A DNA stretch of 64,000 bases from UBA6168 sp041163745 (GCA_041163745.1 JBEAQU010000081.1:123177-187176), one strand, 5' to 3'. Shown: positions 34,343-44,114, counted from the stretch's first letter. Notes: generated by a model from the sequence alone, not told the origin. Made by a program: numbers and translations.

Positions 34343-37300
34343 ATGAAAATGATTCGGACGCTAACTTCAGTAGCTCGGAAGACCATGGTCTTTCCATCCC
34401 TCATCATGATATGGTGGCCGGCCGTGTTGTGCGCACAATCGGAGCGTCCCTTGCCGCCACCGGCGGCGGTGGCGGCCGCTCCCTGGTGGGCGCAAGCCAT
34501 GTACCAGGGAACGGCCCCGGTACCGGCTGTCGATTCGGCATATGTCGCATGGCGGACTGCCTATCCAGACGCGCAGAACTACTACACCCGTTATTACAAG
34601 CACTGGCGGCGGTCCATCGGCAGCCAACTGGACACGGCGGGTTATTGGTCGCCCGAAGAACCCGAAACGGAACGGCAGCTCATCCGGACATGGTCACAAC
34701 GAAGGGCGGCGGCTCCCCGTAGCAGCACCTGGCAGAACCTCGGCCCTTTCCAGACCTGGGCGGAGGGCGACGCAAAACTGGTTTCGTGGCAGGTCAACAT
34801 CTATTGCATCGCCCAGGGTCTGTCGGATCCGGGTTTCCTGCTGGCAGGCACGGAGAACGGACTTGTCTTCCGCAGCACCGACCAGGCGGCGACCTGGGAG
34901 CCCGTCAGTCACGCCCTGCCCACCATCGGCGGCATCGGGGCGGTGGCGATCCATCCCGACGACGCGGACATCGCCTGGTTCGGCGACCGGCATACCCTTT
35001 ACAAAACCATGGACGGGGGGAATACCTGGACCGCCCAGTTGTCCGTCAACAACCTGCAGTGCCGAAGCATAGCGCCGACCCCAGGGGATCCGGACCAGAT
35101 CTGGCTGGCCACCGCCCTAGGATTGTACCGTTCCACGGACGGCGGGACGTCCTGGACACAGATTTTTACGGAAAACTGTTGGGACATCGCCTTCCGGAAC
35201 GGTGACAACCAAACCTTGTTTCTGTTGAAAAACGATTCTGTCGCAAAGCATTGCACCTTCTGGCGGTCGACCGACCAGGGCGACACATGGAATCTTGTGC
35301 AGGCGGGTTGGTTGGATCCGGCCCAGAACAGCACGACGGACAACCAGGACGGCGGTGCCCGGCTCGCCACCACAGCGGCCGACCCGGACCGACTCTACGC
35401 AGTCTTGCTCGGTCAATACAATGACGGTTTCAACGATAACAACTACCTCGGTGTTTACCGGAGCGATGACGGCGGCCAGACCTGGAGCTTGCCCAACGCG
35501 AATGCGGCCGGTGGTCCCGGAGGTCCTTATGCGGGCGAGCATACCTGCCTGTCGACATTTTGGTTCAACGATACCCAGCGCTATCCCAACGATGCATATC
35601 AATACGAGCAGGGATTCTACAACCTCGCCATCGATGTGTCCGACGAGGATCCCGACCAGTTGCTCGTCGGCTTCCTGAACCTGTTCCGTTCCGATGACGG
35701 CGCCGCCACTTTCCAGCGGTGGGGCGGATACGGAGGCGGTCCTGGTTGGCAGCACCCCGACATACAGGACATCCTGATACAGGGGGATGATGTGTGGGTC
35801 TGTTCCGACGGCGGATTGAATCTGTACAGTCCGGATTTCGACCAACACGAAGCCCGAAACCAAGGTGTTGCCGGTTCGGATTTCTGGGGTTTCGGCGGCG
35901 GGTGGAACGAGGATGTCCTGACCGGTGGGCGTTATCACAACGGGAATTCCGCTACCATCCAAGGACAGTATCCGGCCGGTGAGTTCATCCGCCTGGGCGG
36001 TGCGGAGGCCACGACGGGATATGTCCATCCCGCCGGCGGACGCAAGGTCATGCATTCCGACATCGCCCCCAAAATCCTGCCCCTGGCCATCGACGGCCCG
36101 ACCACCGGCTTCGCCTTCTCTGCCTATCCGAACGAAGGCTATGCCGGAAACAATGAGAATTCCTCCGAAATCGAACGACATCCCCGCTGCTACAACTGCC
36201 TCTACTTGGGGGTCGGCAATACCCTGCAGTATTCCGCCGACGGCGGGTTGTCCTGGTCCGTCCTGGCCAGTTTCGGAACCGATTTCCCACCGGATCCGTC
36301 TGACATCGTCACCGGTATAGAGATCTCCCGGAGCAACCCGGATGTCATCTATTGTCTGCAGAACGACGGCACGACCCGTTTGTACAGGTCGGCGGACGGC
36401 GGGCAGTCCTTTACCCTGCGTCCTGCCCCACCCGGAGCGGTAAACGGTGCCTTTCTCACACTCGACCCACTCGATGCGGACCACCTCTGGCTGGCCTGGA
36501 ACAAAGGGGGCAACAATCCGAACAAAGTGTTCGAATCGTCGGACGGCGGGAATACCTGGACCAACCGGACCACCGCCACCCTCGATGGCCACCATGTGGA
36601 ACAGCTGCTCCACATCGCCGGTACAGATGGCGGCATATACCTGGCCACCCAACTGGGGATGTTATACCGGAAAGCCACGGATGCGGACTGGACGCCATGT
36701 TCCGACGGGTTGCCCGTCCGTGCCGCCATCAACCGGCTCGTCCCTTTCTATGCCGGCGGCAAAGTCCGTATCGCCACCTACGGAAGCGGGATCTGGGAAG
36801 CCCCTTTCGAGGAAAACCCGGCGACGGTCATTATCCAGCCTGCCGCCGACAAACTGTCCGCCGCCTGTGCCCGTGATACTTTCTTCTTCGACGACTATTC
36901 CACGGTACGCCACGACGGCGCGACCTGGTCCTGGTCTTTCGACCCCGCACCCTCATATCTCAGCGACCCGGCCGTGCGAAACCCAAAAGTTGTATTCGGT
37001 CTACCTGGCAACTATACCGCAGTGATGACCCTCAACGACTCGCTCTCCCAAAGCCTGTCCATCTCCGTGGCGGACGGCTGTTCGGCCGATACCATTCCGG
37101 GACAGGCTTTGCAGCTGGACGGCTCCTCCCACGGGGTGGCAACCGGCAACCTGAACCTGAACAGCCACACGGTGACGCTTTCCTGTTGGGTCAAGGGCGA
37201 AGCCTCCCAATCCGCCTGGGCCCCTTTCCTGTTCGTGAGGGGGGGAGGGAGTACCCTCGGCATCGGCTTGGGTGACGACCTCGGTCTCCGGTACCATTGG

Positions 37301-38692
37301 AACGACGAACATTGGTGGTGGGATTCCGGGCTGTTCCTTCCTCCTGACCGTTGGACCCATGTGGCCTTGGTGGTCACGCCGACCGCCGCCACGATTTATC
37401 TCAATGGTGTCGGCAGTACGAACGTCGCCACCCATCCCGTCGAACCGTTCGCCGCACCACTTTACGTAGGGTGGGATCCCACCAGCAACCAACGCCGCTT
37501 CCGCGGCCAGGTCGACGAAATCACGGTGTGGAACGAGGCCCTCTCCCAGGAGGAGATCCGCGAGCACCTGCATCTCACCAAAGTCCCCGCCGCCCATCCC
37601 GCCTTGGTCAGCTACTACCAGTTCAACGAACTGCAAGGGCCGGCGCTCGACCGGGTCGGGAGCCGGCACCTGGCCTTGATGGGGAGCGCCGCCCGTTCCA
37701 CTTCCACCGCTCCGCTGGGCGGCGGGCGCAGCGACCGAAAAACCATCGATACCCCCGGCATCCATACCTTCGGATCCGCCGGTCTGACCATGGAATTCTC
37801 TGACGGGCAGATCCTGCCGCAGGGAGAGGTTGTGGTCAGCCGCATCCACCTATCCCCGGATCAAGTCCCCGCCCCCGCCGCCCATGGTTCGGTATATTGG
37901 GTCATGGACAATTACGGCCCCATCCAACTGGTCGACCCCCCGGCCAGCCTCCGCTTTTCCGGTTATGCAGCCGTACAGATTCCTCCCGATCCTGCCGGTC
38001 TCCGTCTGTATGCCCGGGATGCGTTCGATGACGGGGATACCTGGGGAACCGCCCTGGCCAGTGCCGCCGGGTGGTCTTCCGATGCGGACGGAACCGTGGT
38101 CTTCGGTGCGGACAATGACCTGGAGCTGTTCGGGCAACTTGTCGTTTTGGAGGAAAATGCCACGGCCACCGCGGAAACCGGTCATTTTACGGCTTCCCTC
38201 CTGTCCGACCGCAGTGTGCAGCTGCAATGGTCCGCCCCCGGGGACGTCCCCCGGTTCCGACTGGAAAGGAGCGTGGGAGACAGTCCTTTCCAACCGCTCC
38301 ATGAGACGGCGGGCCGGTCGCAAGCGCCTTTCCAGTACCGCTACCTCGACCGGACGCCCCGGAAGGGTTGGAACACCTACCGGCTGCACTACCTGGATGC
38401 CCAAGGCCATACCACCCGTTCCGAAACACGGAAGGTCGCCCTGGATGCCATGCCGGGCTGGTGGACCATCCATCCGAACCCTGTGGCCGTCGGAACACCC
38501 TTGCATGTCACCGCCGCCCTGCCCGGACCTTACCGTTTTCTGCTGTCCGACAGCCACGGAAAATTGGTTCGTGCGACCATCCTCGACGGCAGCGGCCAGG
38601 TTGACACCGCCGAACTGCCACCTGGCATCTACTTCTACCAACTGTCCGACCAACGCCATCGGATCCATGGAAAATTGGTGCTGACACCCTGA
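34343..38692 (+). CDS. T9SS surface protein: BNR/VPS10-like propeller, PKD, LamG
   Basis: A 1449-residue exported protein. Signal peptide about 1-32 (FPSLIMIWWPAVLCAQ). Residues about 125-830 form beta-propeller blades with BNR/Asp-box motifs as in sortilin-like (VPS10) and exo-alpha-sialidase-type repeats: LYKTMDGGNTWTAQL, LYRSTDGGTSWTQIF, VYRSDDGGQTWSL, LYRSADGGQSFTL, VFESSDGGNTWTN. A PKD-like domain lies near 835-915 (ATWSWSFDPAPSYLS). A concanavalin/LamG domain lies near 918-1100 (LQLDGSSHGVATGNLNLN; FRGQVDEITVWNEALSQEE). The C-terminus (residues about 1372-1449) is a T9SS sorting domain (HPNPVAVGTPLHVTA; PPGIYFYQLSD). It should be carried across the outer membrane and held on the surface. 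Ligand unknown. Preceded by the TPR-AraC regulator, its likely controller. Confidence 0.9.
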   Translation: MKMIRTLTSVARKTMVFPSLIMIWWPAVLCAQSERPLPPPAAVAAAPWWAQAMYQGTAPVPAVDSAYVAWRTAYPDAQNYYTRYYKHWRRSIGSQLDTAGYWSPEEPETERQLIRTWSQRRAAAPRSSTWQNLGPFQTWAEGDAKLVSWQVNIYCIAQGLSDPGFLLAGTENGLVFRSTDQAATWEPVSHALPTIGGIGAVAIHPDDADIAWFGDRHTLYKTMDGGNTWTAQLSVNNLQCRSIAPTPGDPDQIWLATALGLYRSTDGGTSWTQIFTENCWDIAFRNGDNQTLFLLKNDSVAKHCTFWRSTDQGDTWNLVQAGWLDPAQNSTTDNQDGGARLATTAADPDRLYAVLLGQYNDGFNDNNYLGVYRSDDGGQTWSLPNANAAGGPGGPYAGEHTCLSTFWFNDTQRYPNDAYQYEQGFYNLAIDVSDEDPDQLLVGFLNLFRSDDGAATFQRWGGYGGGPGWQHPDIQDILIQGDDVWVCSDGGLNLYSPDFDQHEARNQGVAGSDFWGFGGGWNEDVLTGGRYHNGNSATIQGQYPAGEFIRLGGAEATTGYVHPAGGRKVMHSDIAPKILPLAIDGPTTGFAFSAYPNEGYAGNNENSSEIERHPRCYNCLYLGVGNTLQYSADGGLSWSVLASFGTDFPPDPSDIVTGIEISRSNPDVIYCLQNDGTTRLYRSADGGQSFTLRPAPPGAVNGAFLTLDPLDADHLWLAWNKGGNNPNKVFESSDGGNTWTNRTTATLDGHHVEQLLHIAGTDGGIYLATQLGMLYRKATDADWTPCSDGLPVRAAINRLVPFYAGGKVRIATYGSGIWEAPFEENPATVIIQPAADKLSAACARDTFFFDDYSTVRHDGATWSWSFDPAPSYLSDPAVRNPKVVFGLPGNYTAVMTLNDSLSQSLSISVADGCSADTIPGQALQLDGSSHGVATGNLNLNSHTVTLSCWVKGEASQSAWAPFLFVRGGGSTLGIGLGDDLGLRYHWNDEHWWWDSGLFLPPDRWTHVALVVTPTAATIYLNGVGSTNVATHPVEPFAAPLYVGWDPTSNQRRFRGQVDEITVWNEALSQEEIREHLHLTKVPAAHPALVSYYQFNELQGPALDRVGSRHLALMGSAARSTSTAPLGGGRSDRKTIDTPGIHTFGSAGLTMEFSDGQILPQGEVVVSRIHLSPDQVPAPAAHGSVYWVMDNYGPIQLVDPPASLRFSGYAAVQIPPDPAGLRLYARDAFDDGDTWGTALASAAGWSSDADGTVVFGADNDLELFGQLVVLEENATATAETGHFTASLLSDRSVQLQWSAPGDVPRFRLERSVGDSPFQPLHETAGRSQAPFQYRYLDRTPRKGWNTYRLHYLDAQGHTTRSETRKVALDAMPGWWTIHPNPVAVGTPLHVTAALPGPYRFLLSDSHGKLVRATILDGSGQVDTAELPPGIYFYQLSDQRHRIHGKLVLTP

Positions 38693-39216
38693 AGGGGCGC
38701 AAGCCAAATTGTCCGTTCGGCTTTGATATGAGTGGATGCGCCATGTCGTGGCCGAAGTGGTGACGGAATGGCGGATTCGTTGAAAGTGGATTTGTTTTTT
38801 CCCCGCTTCACGGGGAGTGCTGGTCTGCGAATTTTAGGGAATTTGGCCAATTACAGGGATTTTTTGAAATTTCTGATTGGGAGGATGTTGGAAGGTGCTG
38901 CGCTTTTTTATTACGGAAATTTTGCGCCCCGCTTCGCGGAGAGGGGCACGCGGCGCTGGACATGGGTGTGGAAGAGCGGGAGGTGATTCCTTGCTCGCGG
39001 GGAAAGCTGGTCTACTAAGCATTCGTGACCCGACTGTTTGGTTTACACCTTCCTGAAGGAGCCGCCACTCCGGGCGCTTGCATGCCGGCCTTCCCTTCCG
39101 CCGTCCCGGCATCGGCCACTGCCCCGCCGCCTGGACGGTGGTCTTCACTTTTTGCCCGTCATCCCGTACCTTTGTCATCCGACTCATTTGCATCTTTCAG
39201 CAATCATCCTGGTGTC
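38693..39216. other. Intergenic region with small hairpins and a partial repeat
   Basis: A 524-base gap before the amylase gene. Hairpin CCCCG-CTTCA-CGGGG at 38801-38815 follows a T run. A second GC hairpin around 38931-38947 has a similar CCCCGCTTC start. Two imperfect copies of CGGGGAxxGCTGGTCT occur at about 38811 and 38999. The stretch 38825-38925 is AT-rich. A TACCTTTG -7 box at 39167-39174 lies 43 bases before the amylase ATG. No gene is supported. Confidence 0.5.
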
Positions 39217-40893
39217 ATGAAATATTCCGTCTTCCGTCCGTTCCCGTTGGTCCTCCTGCTTGCATTCCTCTCCTGCCAACCTGTTGCCGAACAGGAATCC
39301 GCTCCCGTGCGGCAAGCACCCTTCGTCTGGGAAAATGCCAATGTGTATTTCCTGCTCACCGACCGTTTCTTCAACGGTGACCCTCACAATGACATCACCT
39401 TGGGCAGAACGCTGGAAACCGCACCGTTGCGCGGCTTCCAGGGGGGCGATTTAAAAGGAATTCTCCAAAAGCTGACCGAAGGATATTTCGACAGCCTCGG
39501 GGTGAATGCCATCTGGTTCACACCCGTGGTCGAACAAATCCATGGCCCTACTGACGAAGGTACCGGGCTGACCTACGGATTCCATGGATACTGGGCCAAG
39601 GATTGGACCGCCCTCGATCCCAATTTCGGAACGGCAGAGGACTTGAAAGCGCTCGTGGACGCCGCCCACCGGAAAGGTATCCGGATCATCCTGGATGTCG
39701 TCATCAACCATACCGGCCCCGTGACGACATCGGACCCGGTGTGGCCGGCGGAGTGGGTACGCACCAGCCCCAAATGTGGTTTCGATTCCTATGCCAACAC
39801 GGTGAATTGCACCCTCGTCGACAACCTGCCGGACATCCGGACGGAAAGCCAGGTCCCTGCCGAACTGCCGCCTTTCCTGCTCGATAAGTGGAAGCAGGAA
39901 GGCCGATATGAAGCTGAGACAGCTGAACTCGATGCCTTCTTCGCCCGGACAGGTTACCCCCGTACGCCCCGCCATCACATCATCAAATGGCTCACCGATT
40001 TCATTCGGGAACTTGGCGTGGACGGCTTCCGGCTGGATACTGCCAAACATACCGAGGAGACCGTCTGGTCGGAACTTCGTACGGAAGCCGACCTCGCTTT
40101 CCGGGAATGGAAGGATGCGCATCCGGAAGCGGTGTTGGATACCCTGCCTTTCTACATGGTCGGGGAAGTCTACGGATATGGTATCTCCGGCGGCCGGGCG
40201 TATTCCTTCGGCGACCGGACGGTCGATTTCTTCGGACAGGGTATCAACAGCCTCATCAACTTCGAATTCAAGTACGATGCCCAGGGTGACTACGAGTCCA
40301 TTTTCGTGAAATACGACTCCCTGCTGGCCGGTCCGCTCAAAGGCCGTACAATCCTCAACTACCTGAGTTCCCACGACGACGGCGGTCCGTTTGACAAATT
40401 ACGCCAGCGCCCCCTGGAGGCGGGCACCAAACTGCTGCTATGCCCCGGTGGCGTGCAGATTTACTACGGGGATGAGACCAGTCGTCCGCTCGACATTCCC
40501 GGTACCATGGGGGATGCGACGCTGCGTTCCTTCATGAATTGGGAGGAATTGGCGGCCGGGGCCAGCCGGAACGGCCATGCGGTTCGGGATGTGCTGTCGC
40601 ATTGGCGGAAACTGGGCCGTTTCCGCCGGGCGCATCCCGCCGTCGGAGCAGGCCGCCATACCCGCTTGTCCGAACAGCCTTATCTTTTTCGCCGGGAGTT
40701 CCGGCAGGAGGGCCTCGAGGATGTCGTCCTGGTCGGCCTCGGTCTACCTGCCGGCAGCAAGACCATGCCGGCGGCCGGTACCTTCCCGGATGGGGCCTTG
40801 CTCACGGATTATTATTCCGGACTCCGGACGAGGGTTCAGAACGGCATTATCGAGTTGGATACGCCGTATGACACAGTCCTGCTCGGCGAGTGA
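39217..40893 (+). CDS. GH13 alpha-amylase-family lipoprotein
   Basis: A 558-residue lipoprotein (lipobox-like AFLSC, Cys about residue 19) with a GH13 alpha-amylase barrel. The four conserved regions are seen: DVVINHTGP; GFRLDTAKH with the nucleophile Asp274; GEVYGYG with the acid/base Glu317; YLSSHDDGG with the third carboxylate Asp387. It opens with VYFLLTDRFFNGDPHND, typical of extracellular GH13 amylases, and ends with a short beta domain. Expected to hydrolyse alpha-glucans at the cell envelope, anchored by lipid. No SusC/SusD pair is next to it. The start is set by the signal peptide, supported by the -7 box at 39167. Confidence 0.92.
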   Translation: MKYSVFRPFPLVLLLAFLSCQPVAEQESAPVRQAPFVWENANVYFLLTDRFFNGDPHNDITLGRTLETAPLRGFQGGDLKGILQKLTEGYFDSLGVNAIWFTPVVEQIHGPTDEGTGLTYGFHGYWAKDWTALDPNFGTAEDLKALVDAAHRKGIRIILDVVINHTGPVTTSDPVWPAEWVRTSPKCGFDSYANTVNCTLVDNLPDIRTESQVPAELPPFLLDKWKQEGRYEAETAELDAFFARTGYPRTPRHHIIKWLTDFIRELGVDGFRLDTAKHTEETVWSELRTEADLAFREWKDAHPEAVLDTLPFYMVGEVYGYGISGGRAYSFGDRTVDFFGQGINSLINFEFKYDAQGDYESIFVKYDSLLAGPLKGRTILNYLSSHDDGGPFDKLRQRPLEAGTKLLLCPGGVQIYYGDETSRPLDIPGTMGDATLRSFMNWEELAAGASRNGHAVRDVLSHWRKLGRFRRAHPAVGAGRHTRLSEQPYLFRREFRQEGLEDVVLVGLGLPAGSKTMPAAGTFPDGALLTDYYSGLRTRVQNGIIELDTPYDTVLLGE

Positions 40894-41004
40894 CAGTCTG
40901 CCGCGGCTTTTATGAGATGCATGTGGTCAGCTAGGATGGCTTGGCCAGTGTATGCTCAGTTGGTTCTGATACAGGCAGCGAACGCATGTGTCGTCATATG
41001 CAGC

Positions 41005-42045
41005 TCATGCGGAGACAAGGTCTGCCAATCCTTTGTTGATGCTGCTTACCAGACCGGGTCCTTCGTACACCAATCCGGAATACACTTGCACCAGGCTGGC
41101 ACCGGCGGAGAGTTTCTCCATGGCATCCCGGGCGGAATTTATACCGCCGACGGCAACAATCGGCAGTTTGCCGCCCGAACGTCGATGAAGGTATCGGACG
41201 ACTTCGGTGGACCGGTCCCGCAGGGGTTTGCCGCTCAGGCCGCCGGTTTCCAGCGCCAGGCCGGCCGGGCTTGCCAGATTTTCCCGAGAAATGGTCGTAT
41301 TGGTCGCGATGAGGCCGGCCAGGCCGTTATCCCGGACAATTTCCAGGATGTCATCCAGTTGCGCTTCCGTGAGGTCGGGTGCGATCTTCAGCAGGACAGG
41401 TTTCGGTCGGGGGGTCCGCCGGTTGGCTGATTGCAGGCCTTGCAGCAGGGCTGTCAACGGTGCTTTTTCCTGGAGCTCCCGCAGGCCCGGTGTGTTGGGG
41501 GAGCTTACATTGACCACGAAATAATCCACGTAAGGGTACAAGGCCTCGAAACAGGTGAGGTAATCCGACAAGGCGTCCGCATTCGGGGTCGTCTTGTTCT
41601 TGCCGATGTTGCCGCCGATGACCAGGCCTTCGGGCCGGGGCGTCGAGCGGAGCCGACGTACCAGCGCACCGACGCCGTCGTTGTTGAAACCCATACGGTT
41701 GATGAGGGCCTGGTCCGCCGGAAGCCGGAACAGGCGGGGACGCGGGTTCCCGGGTTGTCCCGAAGGGGTGACGGTGCCGATTTCCACAAAACCGAAGCCG
41801 AGGGCGGCCATGTCACGGTAATGCCGGCCATCCTTGTCGAAGCCTGCGGCAAGCCCGACCGGATTGCGGAAGGTAAGCCCCCATAGTTCCCGGCGCAGCG
41901 AGGGGTGCTCCACCAGAAACATCCGCCTGAACAAGACGGGAATGCCCGGTATGGCAAGCGAGAGATGCAATAGGCCCAGTGTGAGCCGGTGTGCTGTTTC
42001 CGGAGGAAGCAGGAACAACAGCGGTTTGAGCAGACGTTGGTACAT
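41005..42045 (-). CDS. pyrD: Dihydroorotate dehydrogenase (quinone), class 2
   Basis: A 346-residue class 2 PyrD, the membrane-associated, quinone-linked enzyme that oxidises dihydroorotate to orotate in pyrimidine synthesis. Motifs: LKPLLFLLPPETAHRLTLGL (the class 2 N-terminal amphipathic membrane-binding helices), NPVGLAAGFDKDGR, GFVEIGTVTP, RMGFNNDGV, VNVSSPNTPGLR with the catalytic Ser of class 2, ATNTTISR and VAVGGINSARDAM with the FMN phosphate site. The start at 42045 (MYQRLLKPLLF) matches the family; MADIMYQ at 42057 is possible. A TACCTTTG -7 box lies at 42085-42092. Confidence 0.94.
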   Translation of the reverse strand: MYQRLLKPLLFLLPPETAHRLTLGLLHLSLAIPGIPVLFRRMFLVEHPSLRRELWGLTFRNPVGLAAGFDKDGRHYRDMAALGFGFVEIGTVTPSGQPGNPRPRLFRLPADQALINRMGFNNDGVGALVRRLRSTPRPEGLVIGGNIGKNKTTPNADALSDYLTCFEALYPYVDYFVVNVSSPNTPGLRELQEKAPLTALLQGLQSANRRTPRPKPVLLKIAPDLTEAQLDDILEIVRDNGLAGLIATNTTISRENLASPAGLALETGGLSGKPLRDRSTEVVRYLHRRSGGKLPIVAVGGINSARDAMEKLSAGASLVQVYSGLVYEGPGLVSSINKGLADLVSA

Positions 42046-42084
42046 GATGTCGGCCATTCGCCGGGGTTTGGTGGATGTATGCGT

Positions 42085-42092
42085 CAAAGGTA
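42085..42092 (-). promoter_or_regulatory. -7 promoter box for pyrD
   Basis: The reverse complement reads TACCTTTG, an exact TAnnTTTG match. It rules out the longer pyrD frame, which would begin inside it. Confidence 0.5.
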
Positions 42093-42139
42093 GCATATTT
42101 GACATCCCCGGAGAAATCCTGTTTGGGGCGGCGGTGCTG

Positions 42140-42961
42140 TCACAGCATGGGCGTCGGGTCGTCCACTACCCGCAGGCCTTCGTGGAAGCCGTCCATTTTG
42201 GCCATGTCGGCTGGGGAGAGTGCGAAGTCGAATACCGAGTAATTCTCGCGGATCCGTTCCTTGTTGGCGGATTTGGGGATGGCGGATACCCCGTGCTGCA
42301 GCAACCAGCGGAGAATGACCTGGGCCGGGGTCTTGCCGTAGGCGGCCGACAAGGCCTGGAGGCGTGGGTCCTGGAAACGTTTGCCGCGGACGAGCGGGGT
42401 GTAAGCCTGCAGGACGATGTGCCGCGAGCGGCAATAATCCAGTAGGTCCTCGAGGTATAGCCAGGGGCTGAATTCCACCTGGTTCAGCATCGGGACCACC
42501 GCTGCCTGTGGCAACAGCTCCTCCAGGAACGGCACCAGATAGTTCGCGACTCCGATGGCCCGGACCCGTCCTTCCGCGTAGATGTGTTCCAGTGCCTTCC
42601 AGGTCTCGGCCCTGGTGTTGCGAAGGGGCCAATGTATCAGGTAGAGGTCCAGGTAGTCGGTGCGTAGCGCCTTCAGGCTGGCATCGAATCCGCGTAAGGT
42701 CCGTTCGTAACCTTGGTCACCGTTGTCGACCTTGGACGTGATGAACACTTCCTCGCGCGGAATACCGCTGCGTCGCAAGCCTTCCCCCGCCGCCGTCTCG
42801 TTGTGGTACATGGCTGCCGTGTCGAGGAGTCGGTAGCCGGTTTCCAAGGCCTGGAAAACCGCCTGGACTGCTTCCTCACCGTACATGTCCCACATGCCCA
42901 GTCCGAGGAGAGGCATTTGCAAGCCGTTATGCAGTCGGGTTTGCGCGGGATGATGTTCCAT
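42140..42961 (-). CDS. Aldo/keto reductase
   Basis: A 273-residue aldo/keto reductase, an NAD(P)H-dependent carbonyl reductase with a TIM barrel. The catalytic tetrad is in place: Asp in YRLLDTAAMYHNE, Tyr in the same run, Lys in VFITSKVDN, His in LDLYLIHWPL. The cofactor pocket near the end reads AIPKSANKERIRENYSVF, with the Lys and Arg that contact NADP 2'-phosphate. The protein resembles the DkgA/YvgN group. Substrate unknown. The start MEHHPAQTRLHNGLQMP at 42961 gives the family N-terminus. Confidence 0.92.
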   Translation of the reverse strand: MEHHPAQTRLHNGLQMPLLGLGMWDMYGEEAVQAVFQALETGYRLLDTAAMYHNETAAGEGLRRSGIPREEVFITSKVDNGDQGYERTLRGFDASLKALRTDYLDLYLIHWPLRNTRAETWKALEHIYAEGRVRAIGVANYLVPFLEELLPQAAVVPMLNQVEFSPWLYLEDLLDYCRSRHIVLQAYTPLVRGKRFQDPRLQALSAAYGKTPAQVILRWLLQHGVSAIPKSANKERIRENYSVFDFALSPADMAKMDGFHEGLRVVDDPTPML

Positions 42962-43079
42962 CAGTTGAGTGGATTGTGCCTTCCCGGAACGGTCGGGCGG
43001 CATCTTTTTGTCGGACGCCCCCGGTCCCGTCGCCGGGAAAATGACATAACAATGGTGATACGTACCGAAAGGCGGTTCG

Positions 43080-44081
43080 TCAGTCCCCGTCCTCCCATGG
43101 CCGCAGGCCCAGCAGCTTTTCGCCGAGGGGGGAAAGGCGGGCCGTTTCGTATCGGGTCTGTTCCCAATTGCGAGGATCGCCTGGGAAGGCGTAGCCCTGC
43201 GGTGCGAGGCGGTGCCGCCAAGATTCGATACGCCAATCGCGCAAGGCCGTGTTTTCCGGCTGGGCCGGCATCATGGAGATATATTGTGCGATGCGTACCT
43301 TGTTGGCCGACCGATTCGGACGGATGCCGTGCGGAAGCAGACTGTTGAAAATCAGGAGGTCGCCTGCCTGCATCCGGACCTTGACCGTGTCGAATCCGGT
43401 CGTGTCCGGCTGGAATCGGTTGCGGTCGGCCGGTTGTGACAGTTTCCACGTGTCGTACGTACGGTACAGTTCGGGGATGCACTGGAAGCCTCCCATTTCC
43501 TCATCCGTCTGGTCCGCCAGGGCCAGTACACCTTGTACATTGACCGGTCTGGTTTCCGGGTCGTAATCCCAGTGGATGAAACCGTCGAAGGCGAAGCCGG
43601 GCCGGGCCGGAAAATTGAGGTTGGCACGGTCGATGGTCACCCATAGCCGTTCCGTTCCCCAAATGTCCACGAACGCATCGTATACACGGGGGTATTGCCG
43701 GTTGTCCCAAAGATACTGGTGGTTGTATACCTCCACCATCCCGCTGTTCGTGAGTTCCTTCATCTGCATCTCCGCCCGGGGAGGCGCATACCATGTTTCC
43801 GGGTCGATGGGGTCTTTCTCCTCGAATTCCCAAAGGAAATCGGCCAACCGGAGCGCTTGTTCCCGCGGCACGGCCTGCGGGATGACGATGTAGCCGTTGT
43901 GAATCCAGAATTGCCAGTCGTCCTCCCGGAGAACCCGCAGCGGTATGCCGTCGGACCGGTCGTTGAGTCGCCGGGCACTGGATTTTGCGGTGGAAGGGTT
44001 GCCGGGAATGTCCTCATGGGCATTGTCCGGCACCATGCCGGGCGCCATGGTTGCCATGGTGACGGGGAGATCCTGTTTCAT
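43080..44081 (-). CDS. Phytanoyl-CoA dioxygenase (PhyH) family protein
   Basis: A 333-residue Fe(II)/2-oxoglutarate dioxygenase-like protein of the PhyH family. The iron site HxD is seen in FDGFIHWDYDPETRP, the distal His in LLPHGIRPN and the 2-oxoglutarate-binding Arg a little later (NKVRIAQYISM). The N-terminal about 45 residues are a low-complexity lead. Bacterial PhyH proteins hydroxylate varied small molecules; the substrate is unknown. It is divergent from a cupin-AraC regulator 142 bases away, which probably controls it. A TACTTTTG -7 box lies in the gap. Confidence 0.85.
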   Translation of the reverse strand: MKQDLPVTMATMAPGMVPDNAHEDIPGNPSTAKSSARRLNDRSDGIPLRVLREDDWQFWIHNGYIVIPQAVPREQALRLADFLWEFEEKDPIDPETWYAPPRAEMQMKELTNSGMVEVYNHQYLWDNRQYPRVYDAFVDIWGTERLWVTIDRANLNFPARPGFAFDGFIHWDYDPETRPVNVQGVLALADQTDEEMGGFQCIPELYRTYDTWKLSQPADRNRFQPDTTGFDTVKVRMQAGDLLIFNSLLPHGIRPNRSANKVRIAQYISMMPAQPENTALRDWRIESWRHRLAPQGYAFPGDPRNWEQTRYETARLSPLGEKLLGLRPWEDGD

Positions 44082-44106
44082 ATGGACATGTTTTTAAGTG
44101 GAAAAA

Positions 44107-44114
44107 CAAAAGTA
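44107..44114 (-). promoter_or_regulatory. -7 promoter box for the PhyH gene
   Basis: The reverse complement reads TACTTTTG, an exact TAnnTTTG match, 26 bases upstream of the start. Confidence 0.5.

Noticed and set aside
35117..36652. 511-residue minus-strand frame opposite the propeller gene
   Set aside because: The plus strand has repeated Asp-box motifs and a sorting domain; the minus frame has none.
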